Counted from the first letter of the stretch, positions 16,340 to 24,554 are shown. The stretch is 26,221 nt of DNA from Solobacterium sp. UBA1761 (GCA_002315565.1 DCHD01000043.1:38224-64444); one strand, 5' to 3'. Notes: generated by a model not told the origin, from the letters alone. Made by a program: numbers and translations.

Positions 16340-17080
16340 ATGTCAATGAAGAAAATACTTGCTTCTATGCGTAAAGCAGATCAGATGTTCAATCTGATTG
16401 AAGATGGTGATGTGATTGGTGTAGGTCTATCCGGCGGAAAAGACTCCACTTTACTTTTATATGCGCTTTATCTTTATCAGTTTCTGGCAAAAAACACTTT
16501 CGATAAGCATTTTGAAATTATCGGCATCCATATTAACATGAACTTCGGTGAAGAAGATTTCAATCAGATTACCGGATTCTTTAAAGAATATCCCGTAAGA
16601 ATACATGCTGAAGACTCAAAGATTGCAGATATTCTTAAACTTCATCTAAAGAACGATCAGATTCAGTGCTCTTTATGTTCACAGCTTAAAAAAGGTGCCG
16701 TAATCAAAACAGCAAAAGAACTTGGCTGCAATAAGGTAGCATTTGCCCACCATGCAGATGATGCGATTGAAACACTTCTTATGAATATGATCTATGGCGG
16801 AAAGATCAATACTTTTGATCCCAAGATGTTTCTTACCAATTCGGAAATTACTTTTATAAGACCTATGTGCCTCTGCTTTGAATCTGACATAAAGAAAACA
16901 TGCAAAGAACTTAATATTCCAATAGTAAAGTCAGGATGTCCAAATGACGGCTATACTCAAAGACAGGAAGTGAAAGAAATGCTTCACTATGTCTATCACA
17001 AATATCCTAGTGCCAAAGAAAACTTCCTGCTTTCTCTTTATAATGGTGAGCAGGTAAATCTCTGGAAAGCCGATGATTAA
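16340..17080 (+). CDS. TtcA-like PP-loop sulfurtransferase
   Basis: This 246-residue protein belongs to the TtcA/TilS-type N-type ATP pyrophosphatases, which adenylate a tRNA base before sulfur transfer. The PP-loop SGGKDS is at residues 31-36. A C110-x2-C113 pair sits in QCSLCSQLKKG, as in TtcA, and a third cysteine C200 in KSGCPNDGYTQRQEVK takes the position of the third TtcA iron-sulfur ligand. AFAHHADDAIETLL is also TtcA-like. Whether it thiolates C32 or another base is unknown. ATG 16340 lacks a Shine-Dalgarno and lies seven bases after a TATAAT. ATG 16346 is an alternative. Its last 8 bases overlap the radical SAM gene, so the two are probably translationally coupled. Confidence 0.85.
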   Translation: MSMKKILASMRKADQMFNLIEDGDVIGVGLSGGKDSTLLLYALYLYQFLAKNTFDKHFEIIGIHINMNFGEEDFNQITGFFKEYPVRIHAEDSKIADILKLHLKNDQIQCSLCSQLKKGAVIKTAKELGCNKVAFAHHADDAIETLLMNMIYGGKINTFDPKMFLTNSEITFIRPMCLCFESDIKKTCKELNIPIVKSGCPNDGYTQRQEVKEMLHYVYHKYPSAKENFLLSLYNGEQVNLWKADD

Positions 17081-17891
17081 AAGAGTTTATCTGGAAATTA
17101 CTGATGTCTGCAATCTGAACTGTCCTTTCTGTACCAATCCTAAAGGACATACTTTCATGTCGCTTGAAGATATTAAACGAGCAGTTGATTCAATAAAGGA
17201 AATTACAGATTATATCTATCTGCATGTGCTGGGTGAGCCGACGCTGCACCCCGATTTTAATTCGATACTCGATTATCTTGATGAAACTGACATGAATCTT
17301 CAGCTGGTGACAAACGGGACTCTATTAAAACAATATCCCAATATTCTTTCACATAAATGTCTAAGAAAACTATCAGTATCACTTCATTCTGTAAGTAACT
17401 CAATAATTGAAGAAGATTATTTCAATACTATTGATGAACTGCTTGAAAACAAGAGTAATACAGCAATTGAATTACGTTTTTATGACCGTTCAAAACTTAA
17501 TGGAAAATTAAAGCTCTATCTGAATGAACTTATTGAAAGATACAACATTGAAATAACATCCAAAAACAACTCTTACAGACTTAAAGACAATACTTATATC
17601 TATTTTGAAGAACTGTTTAAATGGCCGGATATAAATGATCCGATTGTGTCTGATACAGGTAAATGTCTCGGTGCAAAATCACAGTTAGCTATTTTACATA
17701 ATGGTGATGTGACCATCTGCTGTCTTGACCCTAAAGGACACAACAAAATCGGAAACATAAAAAAGAATTCCCTTAAGGAAATTCTTGAATCAGATATGTA
17801 TCTTGATCTCATCAAAAAGATCAACGATAACAGACTGTATTTTGAACTCTGTCAGAAATGCACTTATCGTCTGCGCTTTTCAAAACAGTAG
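17073..17891 (+). CDS. Radical SAM protein with SPASM-type C-terminal domain
   Basis: This 272-residue protein has the radical SAM cluster motif C13-x3-C17-x2-C20, the GEP motif in HVLGEPTLHPDF and the strand LQLVTNGTLL. The C-terminal part has the pattern of a SPASM or Twitch auxiliary cluster: C198, C216-C217 in ILHNGDVTICCLD, and C260-x2-C263. Such enzymes act on peptides, sugars or RNA, and the substrate is not readable from sequence. It starts inside the end of the TtcA-like gene (8-base overlap), implying shared function or at least shared expression. Its 3' end overlaps the convergent TrmH-like gene by 28 bases, and no terminator lies between. Confidence 0.88.
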   Translation: MIKRVYLEITDVCNLNCPFCTNPKGHTFMSLEDIKRAVDSIKEITDYIYLHVLGEPTLHPDFNSILDYLDETDMNLQLVTNGTLLKQYPNILSHKCLRKLSVSLHSVSNSIIEEDYFNTIDELLENKSNTAIELRFYDRSKLNGKLKLYLNELIERYNIEITSKNNSYRLKDNTYIYFEELFKWPDINDPIVSDTGKCLGAKSQLAILHNGDVTICCLDPKGHNKIGNIKKNSLKEILESDMYLDLIKKINDNRLYFELCQKCTYRLRFSKQ

Positions 17892-18553
17892 TTGAAAGTT
17901 ATTGAAGCCAGTGCACTTAGTGGCAAAGCACCTTCACGATGCTTAAGATAATATCCGTCTGCATAATATTCATTTAGTCTGGTTTCATCATTTGGAATAA
18001 TGATTGTATATGGTGCTTCAGGTATTAATTCCTGAAGCTCTTTTTCTGCACTGTCAAGTATTACATAACGGTTATAATTATATTCATCGAAATATTCATC
18101 AAGTGTCCTGTATTTCTTAATATTTACATGGAATATCGCTCCCATTGAAGACCTGATGCTTCTTGGGTCAAAATAATCAATATCTGTATTGATTAGAACG
18201 ATATCATTAAAGTCAAAGGAAACCGCACTTCTCAATACGGTTCCAAGCTGTCCATAGTCAGAAAACTCATAAAGTACAATATGTCTGTCTGTTTTGAGGT
18301 CAGAATAGAATTTCCTAAAGAAACCAATACAGTAACAGTTTTCTTTCAAAGAGTATTTCTCAATAACCCTGTCATCTTCGATTGTTTCTATGCCTTTTTC
18401 TTTGCACAGACTCTTAAGAATTTCAAACTGTTCATTCTTTAAGGCTTTACTTGAAAGATAGACCTCAACAAGTGATTCAGGACGATGTTTCAAGGCTTCT
18501 ATTGTAAGTGACATTCCTAAACAGTATGACTCATCATTAGACAAATATTTCAT
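17864..18553 (-). CDS. SpoU/TrmH-family RNA methyltransferase-like protein, degenerate motifs
   Basis: The 229-residue product has the layout of the SpoU family: an N-terminal substrate-binding region (1-75) and a SPOUT knot domain (about 90-225). GQLGTVLRSAVSF (102-114) matches motif 1 with R108 but has Q102 where Asn is usual. DPRSIRSSMGAIFHV fits the family well. Motif 2, normally like GNEGKGLS, reads PNDETRLN, and motif 3, normally SLNVSVA, reads ALPLSALA. SAM binding or catalysis may therefore be altered. I chose ATG 18553 because an extended -10 (TGATAAGAT) ends seven bases upstream. ATG 18559 is the alternative. There is no Shine-Dalgarno. Confidence 0.75.
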   Translation of the reverse strand: MKYLSNDESYCLGMSLTIEALKHRPESLVEVYLSSKALKNEQFEILKSLCKEKGIETIEDDRVIEKYSLKENCYCIGFFRKFYSDLKTDRHIVLYEFSDYGQLGTVLRSAVSFDFNDIVLINTDIDYFDPRSIRSSMGAIFHVNIKKYRTLDEYFDEYNYNRYVILDSAEKELQELIPEAPYTIIIPNDETRLNEYYADGYYLKHREGALPLSALASITFNYCFEKRRR

Positions 18554-18559
18554 ACACAT

Positions 18560-18568
18560 ATCTTATCA
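18560..18568 (-). promoter_or_regulatory. Extended -10 element for the TrmH-like gene
   Basis: TG-A-TAAGAT (18568-18560, minus strand) is an extended -10 with a 4/6 hexamer. Its expected start point is the A of ATG 18553, so this would be another leaderless start. The match is weaker than for the other such genes. Confidence 0.35.
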
Positions 18569-18613
18569 TGTCGATTGGCACTATTATGGCATTATTATTA
18601 GTTTTTAAACGTA

Positions 18614-18619
18614 TATAAT
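18614..18619 (+). promoter_or_regulatory. -10 element placed for a leaderless ABC transporter mRNA
   Basis: TATAAT is followed by ATATAC and then the ATG at 18626, the same seven-base offset as at three other genes here. No Shine-Dalgarno and no clear -35 are seen. Confidence 0.55.
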
Positions 18620-18625
18620 ATATAC

Positions 18626-21600
18626 ATGTTAAAGATACAGAATATTTCAAAAACCTATAAAACAGGAGAGCTTGTACAGAAAGCACTTGATTCTGTAACT
18701 CTTAATTTAAGAGACAATGAATTTGTTGCCGTATTGGGACCAAGCGGTTCTGGCAAGACTACTCTTCTTAATATAATAGGTGGTCTGGACAGATATGACA
18801 GTGGTGATCTTATCATCAATAACGTCTCCACCAAAAAATATAAAGACCGTGATTGGGATTCTTACAGAAACCACACTATCGGATTTGTTTTTCAGTCGTA
18901 TAATCTGATTCCTCATCAGACAGTTTTACAGAACGTTGAACTGGCACTTACTATTTCCGGAATTTCAAAGAAAGAAAGAACCAGAAGATCATACGAAGCA
19001 CTTGAAAAAGTTGGACTTAAAGGTCAGGAACACAAAAAACCTAATCAGATGTCCGGCGGTCAGATGCAGCGAGTTGCAATTGCCAGAGCTTTAGTAAATA
19101 ATCCAAGTGTCGTATTGGCTGATGAACCGACAGGTGCGCTTGATACGAAGACTTCTATCCAGATTATGGAACTTTTAAAAGAAGTTGCCAAAGACAGGCT
19201 TGTTGTTATGGTTACTCATAATCCAGACCTGGCAAATGAATACGCAAACAGAATCGTCAATTTAAGAGATGGACAGATTATTTCCGATACTAATCCGTTC
19301 AACTCTGAAGATTTTGAAGCAGTTGACAGAAAAATGAAAAGAACATCAATGTCTCTTTTTACATCTTTTACACTTTCTTTGAAAAATCTGATGACAAAGA
19401 AAACAAGAACATTCCTGACTTCTTTTGCCGGATCAATCGGTATTATCGGTATCGCGCTTATTCTTTCATTATCACAGGGCTTCCAGAACTATATAGATAA
19501 AATTCAGGAAGACACAATGACTTCATATCCATTAACCATTCAATCTGAAACCGCGAATATCTTTTCAGCTTTGCTTGGACTTAAGGCCGAAGGTGAAGGC
19601 TCTGATGTAGAGGGTGAAGTAAAAGAAGTTCAGATGGTTGCTTCAATGATGAATTCTGTAGGATCAAACGATCTTAAAGGATTTAAAAAATACATTGAGG
19701 AACACAATATTGAAATTGATAATTACGTTTCAAACGTTTCCTATTCATACAGTGTAAGTCCTCTGATCTACACGATTGATACAAGCAATAATCTTACTCA
19801 GCTCAATCCAAATACACTGTTTACACAGTTCTATTCAGACAGTTCAGCTTCCCTTCTGTCTTCTCTTTCTTCTTCAAACTCAATAGGAACATTCTCTGAA
19901 CAGAGCATTGATACAATTAAGGAAAACACCAGACTTCTTGAAGGAAAGTATCCAGAAAAATACAATGAAATGATCGTTGTACTTTCTGATGAATCACAGA
20001 TAGTTGACCTTTTACTTTATTCACTTGGTTTTAGAGACAATGCAGAGCTTAAAACCATTATCACTTCTGTTATGGCTGGTGAAGAATCAACCATAGAAAA
20101 TGAACCGCTGACACTTACATATGAAGACATCATGAATGTCGATATGAGACTGATCAATTCTTTTGATCTGTACAAATATAATGCTGATTACGATATCTAT
20201 GAAGATATGACCAGCAATAAAGAATGGATGAATAATACCTATGACAATGCCGAAAGACTTAAGATTGTCGGTGTAGCAGTAAGTAACGGTGACAGCACAA
20301 CAATTGGAATTCTATATCTTCCAGAACTTACACAGCACGTAATTGAAACTGCACACAAGAGTGAAATTGTTCAGAAGCAGATTGCTAACCAAAGCATTGA
20401 TGTATTCTCCAATACCCGTTTTGACGAAGTAAAAGAAGAAACCGGACTCGACTTCAATGACATGGTCAGCGTCGATGAAAACACACTTAAAGATGCCTTC
20501 AAAATGAATATCGATTTTGCCGATGTTTTATCAGCAGATAAAATGAAGCAGGCGTCATTGGATTATGGAAAAGTTGCAGCACAGAACATCAATACTGTTG
20601 CGCCAATGCTGATGACTTCATTTGAAACACTGGAAAAAGAAACTGCAAAAGGACTTGTTGATTACTATCTGCAGTTCTCTGTAAAGACAAAAGAAGTTAA
20701 TTGTCCTGAATATCTGGATGATACTGATAAATCTAAAGGATGCAAGATTCCTGAAGGACACGAGGAAGAATACGAAGATTCTACAGGCATAAATCTCTAT
20801 ATAGAAAAACCATATAACTGTATTTATCTAAAGAAATTCTCTAAATCAATGTTCTTCTCAATGGCTGGCAATACCGCAATAGATAAAGCCAGTGAAATGA
20901 CTGCCCAAGCCATGGGCGATCTGGGCCTGACAAAAGAACAGCTTGCTGTAATAATCAAGCCGGCTGTAACTGAAATCTTCAATACAGCAAGTGCCAAAGT
21001 TGAAACACTGATTACTTCTGAAATCAGCGACAGCGATCTTGCACTTGAATATTCAATCAGCGACAACACAGGAAAAGACAGTTTCATTAAGGATGCCAAC
21101 GCAGTTCTTCAGTCAGATACAATCAAGACAGCCAACTTCAAGAATGCAGTTGAGAATTCATCATTGCTTGCATCGGCTGCAATCGGTGAAGCGCTTGGTT
21201 CTGTACTTAAACCTTTGAGCGATGCCGGTGAAAACATCATGACTGTTGATACAGACAAGTTTCAGGAAGCATTCAATTTCAATATGGATGAAGATGAACT
21301 TTCAAGAATCATGACCAGCATGCTGTCAAAAGATGATGCATCCTACTCCAATAATCTTATTAAACTTGGATATCAGGACAAGAACGATCCAACCTCAATC
21401 TCTATCTATTTCAAAGACTTCGAGTCTAAAAACAATTTCATTGACTGGCTTGATGAATATAATGAGCAAAGAGATGAAGAAGATAAGATTAAGTACACCG
21501 ATATTACAGGAATGCTTATTAGTTCCGTTGAAACAATTGTAAGTTCTGTAACATCAGTACTGATTGCCTTCGTATCGATTTCACTGATTGTTTCAAGTAT

Positions 21601-21946
21601 TATGATTGCTATTATTACACTCATTTCCGTAATGGAAAGAACAAAAGAAATCGGTATTCTTAGAGCCATGGGTGCTTCAAAGAAGAATGTTTCTTCGATA
21701 TTCAATGCTGAAACATTCCTTATTGGTCTCTTCTCAGGACTTATCGGTGTCGGTTTTACCTATCTGGCACTGATTCCAATCAATGTTATATTGCATGGTG
21801 TAAATGAAAACATCACCGCTGTGCTAAATCCTGAATACGCAGTTATTCTGGTACTGATTTCCGTTGTACTTACACTGATTAGCGGTCTGATTCCTGCATC
21901 ATCTGCTGCAAAAAAAGATCCGGTAATCGCACTAAGAACTGAATAA
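18626..21946 (+). CDS. ABC transporter, fused ATPase-FtsX/MacB-type permease
   Basis: This 1106-residue fusion has an N-terminal ABC ATPase (about 1-225) of the LolD/MacB type: Walker A GPSGSGKT at 38-45 (K44), Q-loop Q90, signature MSGGQ at 142-146, Walker B D166-E167 and switch H198. A first membrane segment lies near 264-284. A very large extracytoplasmic region (about 290-965) follows, then three membrane segments (about 976-1001, 1029-1056, 1071-1092) with the FtsX-type sequence MERTKEIGILRAMGASKKNV. Such mechanotransmitter transporters move or sense peptides, antibiotics or lipids at the cell surface. The substrate here is unknown. The gene stands alone, divergent from the TrmH-like gene and ended by a terminator shared with clpB. 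Confidence 0.92.
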   Translation: MLKIQNISKTYKTGELVQKALDSVTLNLRDNEFVAVLGPSGSGKTTLLNIIGGLDRYDSGDLIINNVSTKKYKDRDWDSYRNHTIGFVFQSYNLIPHQTVLQNVELALTISGISKKERTRRSYEALEKVGLKGQEHKKPNQMSGGQMQRVAIARALVNNPSVVLADEPTGALDTKTSIQIMELLKEVAKDRLVVMVTHNPDLANEYANRIVNLRDGQIISDTNPFNSEDFEAVDRKMKRTSMSLFTSFTLSLKNLMTKKTRTFLTSFAGSIGIIGIALILSLSQGFQNYIDKIQEDTMTSYPLTIQSETANIFSALLGLKAEGEGSDVEGEVKEVQMVASMMNSVGSNDLKGFKKYIEEHNIEIDNYVSNVSYSYSVSPLIYTIDTSNNLTQLNPNTLFTQFYSDSSASLLSSLSSSNSIGTFSEQSIDTIKENTRLLEGKYPEKYNEMIVVLSDESQIVDLLLYSLGFRDNAELKTIITSVMAGEESTIENEPLTLTYEDIMNVDMRLINSFDLYKYNADYDIYEDMTSNKEWMNNTYDNAERLKIVGVAVSNGDSTTIGILYLPELTQHVIETAHKSEIVQKQIANQSIDVFSNTRFDEVKEETGLDFNDMVSVDENTLKDAFKMNIDFADVLSADKMKQASLDYGKVAAQNINTVAPMLMTSFETLEKETAKGLVDYYLQFSVKTKEVNCPEYLDDTDKSKGCKIPEGHEEEYEDSTGINLYIEKPYNCIYLKKFSKSMFFSMAGNTAIDKASEMTAQAMGDLGLTKEQLAVIIKPAVTEIFNTASAKVETLITSEISDSDLALEYSISDNTGKDSFIKDANAVLQSDTIKTANFKNAVENSSLLASAAIGEALGSVLKPLSDAGENIMTVDTDKFQEAFNFNMDEDELSRIMTSMLSKDDASYSNNLIKLGYQDKNDPTSISIYFKDFESKNNFIDWLDEYNEQRDEEDKIKYTDITGMLISSVETIVSSVTSVLIAFVSISLIVSSIMIAIITLISVMERTKEIGILRAMGASKKNVSSIFNAETFLIGLFSGLIGVGFTYLALIPINVILHGVNENITAVLNPEYAVILVLISVVLTLISGLIPASSAAKKDPVIALRTE

Positions 21947-21950
21947 TTGA

Positions 21951-21985
21951 AAAAGTAACTGAATGATTTCAGTTACTTTTCTTTT
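21951..21985. terminator. Bidirectional terminator between the ABC transporter and clpB
   Basis: A 13 bp perfect stem (21951-21963 with 21968-21980) and a TGAT loop is followed by TTTTCTTTT on the plus strand and TTTTTC on the minus strand. The clpB stop codon (21975-21973) lies within one arm. Confidence 0.9.
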
Positions 21986-24516
21986 ACATAATATTCATTA
22001 TTTTTAACATCCAGAACAAGATTCTTTACTTCAGGATTTTCCAGCATGAATCTCGCAATCAGAGATTCAACATATCTTTGAATATGACGTTTCATTGGTC
22101 TTGCACCATACGTAGGGTCAAATCCATTCTCACATATTCTTTCCATTGCCATATCGCTTATTTCAAGAGTCATATCGTTTTCTTTCAGACGGTTTTTAAG
22201 TATTGAAATAAACTTGTTTGCAACATCTTTGATTATTTCTTTATTCAATGGATTGAACACGATAATTTCATCGATTCTGTTGATGAATTCTGGTTTGAAG
22301 TACTGTCTGATCAGTTCATCGTATTCTTTCTGTTTCCTGGTTTCATCTTCTTCAAAGGCATATTCACTTCCCAAATTTGAAGTCATGATTATAATTGTGT
22401 TCTTAAAGTCTACAGTCACACCTTTAGAATCAGTAATACGTCCATCATCGAGTATCTGAAGAAGAATATTGAAGACATCAGGATGAGCCTTTTCAATTTC
22501 ATCAAGAAGAACAATTGAATATGGTTTTCTTCTTACGGCTTCAGTAAGCTGGCCGCCCTCTTCATATCCGACATATCCTGGAGGCGCACCAATGAGTCTG
22601 GATACAGAGAACTTCTCCATATATTCGGACATGTCAATACGGATAATCTTTGATTCATCATCAAACAGCTGTTCAGCAAGAGCCTTGGCTACTTCGGTTT
22701 TTCCAACCCCTGTTGGCCCTAAAAACATGAATGAACCAATTGGTCTGTTTATATCAGAAATCTGCGTCTTTGACCTTAAAATGGCCTCTGTAACAAGTTT
22801 AAGTGCATTGTCCTGCCCCATTACCCTTTTTGAAAGTGATTCATCAAGTTTCAACAGTCTTTCTCTTTCACCTGATAGAAGTTTATTGACTTCAATATGC
22901 GTCCATTTTGATACTACTTTGGCAATATCCTCTTCATCTACAGTATCCTGTAGCATTGCCTTTCCTTCTGAGCGATATTCTTCAAGTTTCTTTGAAAGAG
23001 CCGGAATAGTTTCATACTGCAGTTTTGCGGCTTTTTCATATTCCATATTGTTTTGGGCATTAGAGAAATCAAGTTTAGCCTGTTCAAGTTCTTCCTTTAT
23101 TTTCTTTGACTGTTCAAGAGTATTCTTTTCCTTGAGCCACTGATTATAAAGAACATCTTTCTTTGACTTGAGTTCTGACATTTCATTTCTCAGATCTTCA
23201 AGCCTTTTTTCGGATTTTTCATCAGTTTCTTTTTTAAGCGAGACTTCTTCTATTTCGAGCTGTCTTATATGTCTTATCAGCTCATCCAGGTCACTAGGCA
23301 TAGAGTCCATTTCTACTCTTGTACTTGCACAGGCTTCATCGATAAGGTCAATTGCCTTGTCTGGAAGAAATCTGTCAGAGATATATCTGCTAGAAAGTGT
23401 ACATGCTGCTACAATTGCTTCATCCTTAATCTTTACACCATGGTGAGATTCATAACGGTCTTTTAAGCCTCTCAGGATTGAAATGGTATCTTCTACACTT
23501 GGTTCATCTACGATAACCTTCTGGAATCTTCTTTCTAATGCCGCATCCTTTTCAATGTACTGTCTGTATTCATCAAAAGTAGTGGAACCGATACACTTCA
23601 GTTCTCCTCTTGCAAGCATTGGCTTCAAAAGGTTTGCAGCGTCCATGGCACCATCTGTTTTACCTGCTCCTACAAGGTTATGGATTTCATCTATGAAAAG
23701 AATAATCTGGCCGTTTTTATCTTTTATTTCTTTTAAGACAGCTTTGAGTCTTTCTTCAAACTCTCCACGATATTTAGCACCGGCAATAAGAGCACCCATA
23801 TCAAGTTCAATCAGTTCTTTGTCTTTTATTCCAAGTGGCACATCGCCGTTAAATATTCTCCACGCCAATCCTTCAGCGATTGCTGTTTTACCGACACCTG
23901 GTTCACCAATCAGTACAGGGTTGTTTTTGGTCTTTCTGGAGATGATTTCTATTACTCTACGTATTTCCTCGTCTCTACCGATAATCGGGTCTATTTTGCC
24001 TGATTTTACGTCTTCAACGAGGTTTCTGCCGTATTTAGATAGTGGATTGATATTGTTTTCGTCTTCTCTGTTGTTCATATTTTTATTACCTCGAAAGTTC
24101 ACGTATGCACTTTCAAATACTTCTTTAGATATATTGATATTCTTTGTAAGATCTTTTGACAGTGTTGATTCATTGAAAAGACATTCAATGAACATATCTA
24201 ACATTGATATGTAACTGTCTTTTCTTCTTTTTGATCTGTCAAGAGCCCTGTTGTAAGCACTAAAGACATAGGAATTTACACTAGGCTCCAAAGTTGAATC
24301 AGATACAGGAATTGTCTTTAGATTCTTTTCAACAACAATTTTCATTGATTCATAATCAATCTTCAGCTGATTCATAAAATCAACAATGTCTTCATCGCTT
24401 AGAAATGCACTTAGAAGGTGTTCAAGTCTTAATTCTGTGTGTTTTAATTCTTTACATCTGGTCAGTGCTTCTACGAATATCCGTTCAAGTTTTTCACTCA
24501 TTAAATCAGGATTCAT
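21973..24516 (-). CDS. clpB: ATP-dependent disaggregase ClpB
   Basis: ClpB is a hexameric AAA+ chaperone that works with DnaK-DnaJ to pull proteins out of aggregates. The 847-residue product has an N domain (1-140, weakly conserved) and a first AAA+ module with Walker A GEPGVGKT at 204-211 (K210) and Walker B D276-E277. A long M-domain coiled coil (about 390-520) separates ClpB from ClpC or ClpA. The second AAA+ module has GPTGVGKT at 600-607 and IVLLDEIEKAH. Length matches E. coli ClpB (857). ATG 24516 is chosen because AAGGAGAAAT lies just upstream. A start at 24534 would lie within the CIRCE element. The CIRCE element and the dnaK-dnaJ neighbours indicate heat-shock control by HrcA. Confidence 0.95.
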   Translation of the reverse strand: MNPDLMSEKLERIFVEALTRCKELKHTELRLEHLLSAFLSDEDIVDFMNQLKIDYESMKIVVEKNLKTIPVSDSTLEPSVNSYVFSAYNRALDRSKRRKDSYISMLDMFIECLFNESTLSKDLTKNINISKEVFESAYVNFRGNKNMNNREDENNINPLSKYGRNLVEDVKSGKIDPIIGRDEEIRRVIEIISRKTKNNPVLIGEPGVGKTAIAEGLAWRIFNGDVPLGIKDKELIELDMGALIAGAKYRGEFEERLKAVLKEIKDKNGQIILFIDEIHNLVGAGKTDGAMDAANLLKPMLARGELKCIGSTTFDEYRQYIEKDAALERRFQKVIVDEPSVEDTISILRGLKDRYESHHGVKIKDEAIVAACTLSSRYISDRFLPDKAIDLIDEACASTRVEMDSMPSDLDELIRHIRQLEIEEVSLKKETDEKSEKRLEDLRNEMSELKSKKDVLYNQWLKEKNTLEQSKKIKEELEQAKLDFSNAQNNMEYEKAAKLQYETIPALSKKLEEYRSEGKAMLQDTVDEEDIAKVVSKWTHIEVNKLLSGERERLLKLDESLSKRVMGQDNALKLVTEAILRSKTQISDINRPIGSFMFLGPTGVGKTEVAKALAEQLFDDESKIIRIDMSEYMEKFSVSRLIGAPPGYVGYEEGGQLTEAVRRKPYSIVLLDEIEKAHPDVFNILLQILDDGRITDSKGVTVDFKNTIIIMTSNLGSEYAFEEDETRKQKEYDELIRQYFKPEFINRIDEIIVFNPLNKEIIKDVANKFISILKNRLKENDMTLEISDMAMERICENGFDPTYGARPMKRHIQRYVESLIARFMLENPEVKNLVLDVKNNEYYVKEK

Positions 24517-24527
24517 ATTTCTCCTTT

Positions 24528-24554
24528 TTGGCACTTGTCAGTATAGAGTGCTAA
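24528..24554. promoter_or_regulatory. CIRCE operator (HrcA binding site) upstream of clpB
   Basis: On the minus strand this reads TTAGCACTC, nine bases, then AAGTGCCAA. The distal arm is perfect and the proximal arm has two mismatches to GAGTGCTAA. The 9-9-9 layout is the classic HrcA operator. It lies immediately before the clpB ribosome binding site. A -10-like TATACT (24545-24540) is inside the spacer, so HrcA may block polymerase binding directly. Confidence 0.9.

Noticed and set aside
22592..23143. Plus-strand open frame antisense to the ClpB M-domain region
   Set aside because: Serine-rich shadow of the coiled-coil coding strand, with no start signal or recognisable domain.
23483..24214. 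Long open frame on the plus strand antisense to clpB (243 codons)
   Set aside because: Ser/Leu/Phe-rich composition typical of a complementary-strand shadow. No ribosome binding site or family motif, and the opposite frame is unmistakably clpB.
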